From positions 5,569,501-5,633,500 of the forward strand of contig CM049416.1 of assembly GCA_026929865.2 (NCBI GenBank): a stretch of 64,000 bases of DNA. Direction: 5' to 3'. The DNA is from Hyperoplus lanceolatus. Its lineage: Eukaryota; Chordata; Actinopteri; Uranoscopiformes; Ammodytidae. Below the pieces are notes generated by a model, which saw only the letters and a program-made list of their open reading frames with translations, did no database searches and was not told the DNA's origin. Positions 56,275-64,000 of this stretch are shown here, in pieces (position 1 is the stretch's first letter; the number at the start of each line of letters is the position of its first letter). The translations under genes were made by a program, and so were the position numbers.

Positions 56275-59200
56275 ATGCAACGTAGGGGTATTAGAATGGT
56301 GTCATTAAATGTAAATGGTATGAACAATCCGATAAAAAGGGGGAAAGTGTTAACAAAATTTAGAAAGGAAGAGATGCAGGTTATTTTTCTACAAGAAACT
56401 CACTTGTCATCACAAGAACATGAAAAAATTAAAAGATATGGATACAACAATACGTTCTATAGCTCATTTAAGCAGTCTCATAGGAGAGGGGTGGCCACAC
56501 TAATTAAAAACTCAGTGAAATTTGAAACAAGCAAAGAAATGTGTGACAGGGAAGGAAGGTACGTGGTGGTTAAGGGAAAAATGGAAGGACAAATGGTTAC
56601 ATTAATCAATGTGTACGCGCCACCTGATAGCGATAAGACATTCTTTAAGGAGCTTTTTGATATCATAGCTGTGGAAATGGATGGGATCCTGATTTGTGGG
56701 GGGGACTTCAATGTGGTACTAAATCATGATTTAGATACGACAAGTACAAGAAAAGCTAGGGCACATATCTCTAAGTACATGAACATACAACTGAAGCAAC
56801 TGGGAATTATAGATATATGGAGGGATAGGCATACACTAGATAGAGACTACACACATTATTCACATCCACACTCGAACTATGCAAGAATAGACTATTTTCT
56901 CATGACCATGGAGGATAAACACAGGGTAGAAGACTGTACGATAGGTGTTACTGACTTGTCTGACCATAGTGCAGTATATCTGACAGCGAATCTAACCGCT
57001 AGAAGAAAGAACACAGTATGGAGGTTGAATGTAGGTCTACTGAATAACAAGGAACTAGTGAAAGAAATAAAAGGAGATATAACTAGATATAGGGAAGAAA
57101 ATGATAATGGAGAAGTAAACCCAATTATTCTCTGGGACGCTCTGAAGGCAGTAATAAGAGGGAAGCTCATAGCACAAACAGCGCACCTTAAAAGAACCAA
57201 ACTGGAACTGTATCAAAACTTAACAGGGCAACTAAAAGAGTTTGAAAAACAACATAAAAACACAAACGACCCAGAGGCACTTGCGAAGGTCAAAGAAATT
57301 AGAGGCAAGATAGATAAGATACTATTGTCAGAGGTGGAGAAAAAAGTGAGGTTTGTAAAGCAGACGTACTATGAAGGAGGGCCAAAAGCAAACAAATTAT
57401 TGGCCAGAAGGATTAGGGTACAACAAACACTAAGCACTATTCATAAGATTAGGGACCCCAAAACTAATGAGTTATTAAAAGAGCCAGAGGAAATAGAGGG
57501 AATATTTGAGGAATATTATAGGACACTATACACACAACCAGCAGCAGCAGATGAAGAGAGTATTGAAATTTTTTTGGAGGGGCTAGACTTACCGTCGATA
57601 GGGGAAGGGCAGAATAAATTCTTCAATTCAGATATTACAGAGGAAGAGTTTGGGAATGCAATTAGTAGAATGAAGAACGGTAAATCACCAGGTAGTGATG
57701 GATTCCCATCGGAATTCTATAAAGTATTTAGGCAGGAACTTAACCCCTTATTGTTAGCATCATTTAGATACTGTATGAAGGAGGGCAGGACTCCCCCATC
57801 CTGGAAGGAGGCTATTATTTCTATAATACCTAAAGAGGGCAAGGATAAAGAACTGTGTAGTAGCTACAGACCGATATCCATGCTTAATGTCGACTATAAG
57901 ATCTATACTTCAATTATTTCAAAAAGATTTGAGTCGTTCATGCATGATATTATAGATGAAGACCAGACTGGTTTTATAAAAGGAAGGCAGGCAGAGGACA
58001 ATATAAGGAAAACCATTCACATAGTAGAGGAGGTTCAGAGGAGGGGAAATAGTGTGGTCTTAGTGAGTTTGGATGCAGAAAAGGCATTTGATTGTGTGGG
58101 ATGGACCTACTTGTATAAAGTCTTAGGAAAATTTGGCTTTAATGGGGATTCTATCAAATGCATACGGTCACTGTATGATGAGCCAACAGCAAGAGTGAAA
58201 GTGAATGGTAGTCTGACGGATCGGATTAAACTAGAGAGGTCAACTAGACAAGGGTGCTGCCTATCTCCAACACTTTTCGATATCTTCATCGAACCACTAG
58301 CTCAAGCAATCAGACAGCATCATAATATCAAAGGGGTGGAAATGAGAGGATCAGAACACAAATTGGGCCTATTCGCGGACGACGTGATTGCATACATAGG
58401 ACAACCAGACATGAGCTTTCCAATACTTATGGATCTACTGGAGGAATACGGGCACTATTCAGGGTATAGACTTAACGTGGCAAAGACACAGATTTTGGCT
58501 CTAAATTACACACCAACAATAGGGATGGGACTGTGAGAAGATTAAATACTTAGGAGTGAACATTACAAAAGGAGTAGACAAATTATATAACCCAAACTAC
58601 ACACAGATCAATCAGAGCATTAAGGGGGATTTAGCAAGGTGGTCAGGACAGGTCTTGGACATCTGTTCAAGGATCGAAATTGTAAAAATGAACATATTGC
58701 CAAGGTTATTGTATCTCTATCAATCTTTACCCATACCTATACCACAAAGTCAATTTATGGAGTGGGACAAGTGGATCTCAAGGTTCATCTGGGTGGGCAA
58801 GAGACCCAGGATTAGGCTTGCAACACTACAGTTACCTAAGGAGAGAAGAGGAATGGCGGTGCCCAGTTTCAAGGATTATTACTATGCAGCACAGATCAGA
58901 GCCGTTGCATGTTGGTGTAACAGTAACTACGTAGCCAAATGGAAAGATATTGAAGTGAGGGGGGAGGGATATCAAATTCAAGCGCTAGTGGGAGATAATG
59001 AACTATTTAAGAAACAGGAAGCCTTGATAGACCCAATATCTAAGTTTACTTTAAATATTTGGAACACAATAGTAAAGAGACACAAATTAGGAAAAGAGAC
59101 GAAGATTTTGAGATGGCTAGCACATGACAATAAATTTCAACCCGGAAAAGATCAAGGTTACAAGAGATGGGAAAGAGGAGGCATCACGGCAATATGCACA

Positions 59201-60037
59201 ATGGTAAAAAAGGGGGAAATGCTAAGTTTTCAAAATCTAAAAGAGAGGTTTGATTTAGAGAGGGGTGACCACTTTAGATATCTACAAGTAAGGGATTACT
59301 ATATAAGGGAAATAAAAATGGATAAGGCCACCGAACAAAATGGAGTAATTAAGGTGCTGACTGATGCATATACAGAGGGGAAGAGCAGGGTGATCTCATC
59401 CCTATACCAAGGTCTGCTGAAGAGCAGGGGGAACTCTACTATCTATGTAAAGGAAAAGTGGGAAAGAGAGCTTGGGATCGAGATAACTGAGGAAGAATGG
59501 TACAATGTGTGCAGGATACAGCACTCGACAACTGCTTCCAGGTTATGGAGGGAGTTCGGGTGGAAGAACATCATAAGATATTTCATAACTCCAAATATGA
59601 AAGGGAGGTATTCTCCGGAACAGAACGCATGTTGGAGGTTGTGTGGGCAGGAGGGGGCAAACCACACACACATATTTTGGAAGTGCCAAAAGTTAGAGGA
59701 ATATTGGGAAGATGTTTTGAAAGAATTAAAGGAGATAATTGGTTATGAAATGCCTAACACTGGCTTGGTGCTGTATCTGGGGAATCTGGTTCAGGAAAAC
59801 GTTGAGGGTGGGGACCTATATCTGATAAAAGCTCTGCTGGCAGCCAGCAAGAAAACAATAACAAGAGCGTGGTACAAAGCAGATCCACCAACGAAGAAGC
59901 AATGGCTTGGTGTAGTTGAAGAAATATATGACATGGAAAGATTCACGTACATATTGAGGGTCCAGGAGGGGAAGTTTGATTCAAGATGGGAAAAATGGGT
60001 TGAATATAAAAGAAAAATGAATGATACCACAGATTAG
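56275..60037 (+). pseudogene. LINE ORF2 (endonuclease + reverse transcriptase), one frame break
   Basis: The frame starts at MQRRGIRMVSLNVNGMNN (56275; a further in-frame ATG lies at 56206). An APE-type endonuclease follows: FLQETH, LINVYAPP, GGDFN, and DLSDHSAVY before 57000. The reverse transcriptase includes GSDGFPSEFYK, SYRPISMLN, SLDAEKAFD, RQGCCLSPTLF and LFADDV (near 58370). The frame then stops at 58534-58536; the coding signal resumes one frame over as WDCEKIKYLGV, open from 58523 to 60037. A small indel at about 58518-58534 explains this. The C-terminus has a Cys/His cluster (CWRLC...H...C, about 59633-59685), the L1 C-terminal zinc-knuckle position. Confidence 0.93.
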
Positions 60038-62070
60038 GAGGCTCGAAATCAGATCATGACGTTGCATTTCAAGTAAGGAAGAACGCTTACATGTCACTGT
60101 TATTTTTATTTATTATTTTTTATTGTCTTTTACTTTCCTGTTTTTGATGTGGCTTTTGATTTGTCTTTTGTTTCCTTTCAATGTCGTTTTGACCTAAATA
60201 TATGGGTATATATGTATAAGAATTGTTAATCCAATCACATGCAGCTCTATTTGAGACTATTCTTTATTCTGGATGTATTTTTGCATATATATGGTTTGAT
60301 ATTTGTAAAATGTGCAAAAAACCCAATAAAAAATTAAGTTTAAAAAAAAAAGAAAGGGTTTGCTGCATTTATAAGCCTGCATGTCCCGGCGAGCGGAACA
60401 ATGATAGTTTAATAACGATTATCCCCGACCTGATTTCTTTTTTTACAACTGAGATTGCAAGTAATATGACTGGAATGGCGCGGAAATGGAAACACATTTG
60501 GAGCCGTTTTAAGCCGTTTCATTTTTATTTATTTATCTATATATAAAAAAAAACACTGGCGCTGAGGATTTTCCTTTGGGGGGCGCTAAAATTCCTTTGG
60601 CGGGCGCCAAATTTTTTTGAATGTAGGAAAAACCCTGCAAAGACTGTATGGGCAGCAATTTAACATCCTACCAGCAGGGGGAGATACTTAACTAGTAGAA
60701 GGAGACAACAGAACAGGCTCAGGCAGCAGCCTGCGAGCTGCCATAGATCTCAAAACATAAACAGGATGTAGTTAAGGAGAAGTTTGGCATCGGACCGGAC
60801 AGCTTTAGAACCGAAAATAACTAAGTTCATTAAGCATTGTGACAACTTGTAAAAGTACAACACTTAAACAAACCGAACTCTGTACCACTTGTACATTGAA
60901 GCCTACATCCGACCCTGTTAAACGTGTCACGTTAGCACTGCTAGCATTAGCAGCTAACTTTAGCGTCTATTCTTTCCTGCTTCGCCTTCATCAGGGAAAT
61001 AATTTGCACATTTTGTCTATTAGATGAAGTAAGGTTAGGTCCTTTACCACTCAGAGAAACGTGCCGTGCCCTTATGCAGTCTTTGGCAGCATCTTAGGAG
61101 GCGCATATGTGTTTAATAAACTTTAAAGGTATCGTAGCATTGGCTCCTTGTTGGCTCATAGCCTCGGGCTTTCACCAGCGCCGCATTTTATTATTATTTT
61201 ATTTTAAAAAGTTGCCTTGTCTTAATAGATTGTTGTTTGCCTAGATTATCTTGGAATAAAGATGTAATTGAGTAAAAACCTCTTGCATACAGACTATGGT
61301 AAAAACGCTGTATTTTGGATGTTCTGTTGGCATTTTTTAATATGTAAAAAAAGATAACGATTGCTCGATAATTGCTCGTTAATTTTCCCGATGATCGATC
61401 AATTTAATTTCTTAAAATGCCCATCCCTACTTCATACACTATATCATTACCTAAATGGGGTCTCGAGATGTGCTAGAGCATGAGGATGAAGGTGTCTGTG
61501 TGTTTCCATGGGACAACTGGATTGGATTATCACAAATACCGAACTTGCAACTCGAATGGACCGCGTCACTTGTCTGAGTACACAGGGCCTTTCAAATATT
61601 CTATAAATGTCCGATGCATGGCTGTCTCCACTATGCTAGGTGGCGCTGTAGCCCTTTCAACAAGTGGTTATAGAGCCATGTCCGGTTCCCTTCCAGCAAC
61701 AAAACTTCCTTGTGAAATCCACCGCAGGGATTCTCGAGCAAGCGCAGAACGAGAACTCCGATATGCGATATCCGATCCCTGTATACATGCAGAGAGAATG
61801 CCTACTATGAACAAGTTATCTAGGTGTACTTGTACGACTTCACTTTTCCGTTAATGTGCCTATTTGTGTGCAAAGTAGATCGGATAAAGGTGTTTACATG
61901 CATTTCACAAGACCTGTTGAAGTCTTATTTGTTTATTAACTCAAGAATGAGTCTGCATGTAAACACACTGATGTTATGCATTATTACATGTGATGCTAAA
62001 ACACACAAGACACATAGTCCTGAGCTAACCACTGTGAATTTAGACAACATATCAAAAACACACCCTCATC

Positions 62071-62162
62071 GGGGCGCCCTTAGCTCAGTTGGTAGGGCGT
62101 CACCCCCCCGGGCCGGGCCCAGCAGCAGACCCGGGTTCGATTCCCGCCCGCGGTCGTTCTCA
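62071..62162 (+). mobile_element. SINE head, copy 4, 3'-truncated
   Basis: Nearly identical to the first 90 bp of the copy at 43875 (same box A and box B). It stops abruptly after GGTCGTTCTC. Confidence 0.8.
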
Positions 62163-62280
62163 AAGGCTTCCTGTGGTCACACCTTTGAGAAAAGGCAACA
62201 ACAGAGATGTTACAGTAGTTAATGTGTGCCATGTGGCAATCAGTTTCTGTACCGCATGATTGGACTAAAACAAAAACGAT

Positions 62281-64000
62281 TGTTCCAATTGTGTTTGCTG
62301 AAGGAGTGAAAGTGGATCCCAAAGACCTTGCAGCAGTGTGGGTACTGGAACACGAAGCACCAAAGACAGTTGGAGAAGTCAGGCTGCTACTGGGATTTCT
62401 AAGCTATTATTGAACATATATGATCTGCTAAAGTCAGAAACGGACATGCTGCCATCCACGCTGCAATCCAAGCCACCATGAGGCAAGATAAAGGGTGTCC
62501 AACAGTCCTCCAGAACCCAAATAGAGTGGAGACAGGGACACCAGCAGGTCCTTGAATGCTTACGGCCTCCACACACATCCTACCTCTACTGCGCGTCTAC
62601 CTCGGTCTGCGTCTGACTTTTTGTCACTGACCGTGTAATCAACCTCGAGCAGGCACACATCCAACCTCAGACGCACTGCTGATGCGCGTCGGAGGCACGT
62701 CTGCAGCGACACTCCCCTTTATCTCAGGAGGCTCGCCTATTTTTTCTGAGAGCCGCGCGTCTCTCTCGGGTCTCTCTGCTTTAACTGATAGAGAAATACT
62801 CTGCTGAGAGTCATATTGACTTCATACCGGCAGCTTTTGCTGTAGTTTCACCATTTCCTGGTGTGTCTCTTTCAAAATAAAACTTCCAACTAGCAAAAAT
62901 GTGGCAAAAAAAATTAAAAATGAGGCGCACGGATTACTGTCCAGACTCAATATTAGACTCAATATAAATCATATGCATCATAAATGACACGGAAGAACTT
63001 AATTTTTAATGGGAATTATCTATGAAAACTCTATGTAGAAAGATAAGGCTTTTAGAAGCAGCGCTGCAGCAGCAGCAGCTGCTGAGACGTTCCATGTGTG
63101 TCCGAGAAACGTCAGAGAGACGCAGCAGTAAGGTAAGGCGACGCGCTCCCGAGGTAGACGCAGGATGTGTGCAGAGACCGTTAATTGACAAGCTCACCAG
63201 TACAGGCATACCCAGACTTCAGTCGCCCTTACACACTTCACACAGACGCTTCTCAAGAAGGCATCAGTGCAGTTCTCTATCAGAACCAAGAAGGAAGTTG
63301 CGAGTGATCGGCTATGGGTCACGCACGCTAACACCAGCAGAACAAAACTAATACCTACAAAGCTAGAAGCTTGAGTTTATGGTGCTGAATGGGCGGCTTG
63401 TGACAAATTCAGAGATTAATTATTCTATGCCCCTCATTTCACAGTCTTCACAGATAATAATCCACTGACATATTCTCAGTACTGCTAAACTCAATGCAGT
63501 AGGCCACCGCTGGGTAGGACACTAACTGATTTCCACTTTGACATCAGATATCGGCAAGGGAAAACAAACATCGACATCTTATCCCGTCTTCCGCTTGACT
63601 TCAAGGCCTCCATGGTAGAGTACTCAGAAGGGTTGTCGGGGGATGCAGTGTGTGGTTTATGGGAAGGAACTCGAAGGGCTGAACATGGAGACATTGCCTG
63701 GGTGGCAGCTCTCAACTTAACATCCCAAACCCAGTCTCATATGGAGCCTTTGCAGACGATCAGCCATGATGAGCCGATAAAACAACAAAGGACAGACACT
63801 GTAATTGGAAAAGTCATGGAACTAAAGATAAACAATACACCGAATGTGCCCTCCTCCTCCCCTCTCTTATATTCTGCACCTGCGCAGTGATGCCTCACTC
63901 CGCTCCGCTCCACTCACAACACAACATGCATGGAGGGAAGCTATAGGCAAAGCAAAACAGCACCTGTATAATTTAACCAAACGGAAAGAGAAACATCTTG
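62281..64000 (+). pseudogene. Decayed Ty3/gypsy-type pol (RT-RNase H-integrase), runs off the window
   Basis: FAEGVKVDPKDLAAVWVLEHEAP and LLLGFLSYY (62296-62412; quoted in parts) are the end of a Ty3/gypsy reverse transcriptase. DASQEG-like, EPRRKLRVIGYGSRTLTPAE and then FTDNNPLTY, HFDIRYRQGKTNIDILSRLP (63235-63600) are RNase H and its linker. VIGKVMELK (63803) leads to integrase. Many stops and frameshifts break it. A MITE-like insert (about 62564-63178) lies between RT and RNase H. It is a retrotransposon relic with no gag or LTR in view. Confidence 0.8.
62564..63178. mobile_element. MITE-like insertion in the gypsy pol relic
   Basis: GGCCTCCACACACATCCTAC at the left and the inverted TAGACGCAGGATGTGTGCAG near the right end, with matching GCGCGTC/GACGCGC subterminal parts. 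It separates gypsy RT from RNase H. No clear duplication was seen. Confidence 0.55.

Larger units (their letters stand above)
54575..60351 (+). mobile_element. Full-length L1-clade (L1/Tx1-type) LINE with 14-bp TSD
   Basis: The element has a short 5' UTR, ORF1, ORF2, an AATAAA near 60324 and an A-rich tail ending at 60351. Perfect 14-bp direct repeats GAAAGGGTTTGCTG flank it (54561-54574 and 60352-60365), the mark of target-primed reverse transcription. The 5' end is not truncated. The insertion splits a hAT-like element. ORF1 is open; ORF2 has one frame break, so this copy is probably not autonomous. Confidence 0.93.
53507..60637. mobile_element. hAT-like element B nested in element A
   Basis: Terminal inverted repeats CAGGGTTTTTCCT (left) and the complement AGGAAAAACCCTG (right). 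Flanks share only CAAAG, not a clean 8-bp duplication, so exact ends are uncertain. The first 200 bp are repeated in opposite orientation at about 23680-23880. The L1 insertion at 54561-60351 lies inside it. Confidence 0.6.
53365..61439. mobile_element. hAT-like element A (outer shell of a nested insertion)
   Basis: Both ends read TAGGGATGGGCAT inward, and both subterminal parts carry AATCGATCAT-like sequence. It is flanked by a perfect 8-bp duplication CTTCATAC (53357-53364 and 61440-61447), typical of hAT elements. Without the nested elements the shell is about 0.95 kb. No transposase frame is left in it. The end of another copy of the family lies at about 53160-53253. Confidence 0.85.

Noticed and set aside
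61480-61854. 124-codon plus-strand ORF
   Set aside because: No family motif, and composition is like the surrounding repeats.
1-64000. CRISPR arrays, operons, bacterial promoters or integrons
   Set aside because: Direct repeats here are microsatellites or TE duplications; the gene structure is spliced and vertebrate.

Overview
The window reads as a teleost fish nuclear genome. One multi-exon vertebrate gene is spread over 32 kb of repeat-filled introns. It is surrounded by fish-type repeats: Tc1, hAT and TTAA-flanked DNA elements, L1-, L2- and Rex-like LINEs, tRNA-derived SINEs, LTR and Ty3/gypsy remnants, and long CA/TG microsatellites. There is no sign of bacterial or viral gene organisation.

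The main host gene is ttll12 on the minus strand (start 45270, stop 13053). I rebuilt it by eye as 14 coding exons. All introns are GT-AG, all phases agree, and the exons sum to 1890 nt, or 629 codons plus stop. The promoter side (about 45271-45380) carries E-box and ETS-like motifs, and a candidate poly(A) signal lies at 12637-12642. A second likely host coding exon lies upstream (50844-51974, minus). It encodes an unrecognised acidic protein with several SUMO-interaction-like motifs.

Layout: 1-730 LTR-like repeat; 1341-1714 a 374-bp element with 9-bp target duplications; 2408-4017 a palindromic Tc1 derivative; 6386-11229 a TTAA-flanked transposon with decayed coding exons and two nested elements; 11.4-12.1 kb Tc1 and LTR fragments; 13-45 kb ttll12 with introns full of TEs, including five copies of one TTAA-flanked MITE and a hAT element with 8-bp TSDs; 45.8-47.9 kb an inverted copy of the LTR-like repeat, itself invaded by a hAT MITE and a second 374-bp element; 48-50.6 kb AT-rich, little recognisable; 50.6-52 kb the SIM-motif gene; 52.6-53.25 kb hAT transposase remnant; 53365-61439 a hAT-like element containing another hAT-like element containing a full-length L1-clade LINE with a 14-bp TSD; 62.2-64 kb decayed Ty3/gypsy pol.

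I found no clear novel multi-gene system. The most interesting leads are the SIM-repeat protein with a stop codon inside its third repeat module, the inverted MITE pairs that bracket ttll12 exons 3 and 4, and UG/CA repeats and TE ends lying within about 8-30 nt of several ttll12 splice sites.
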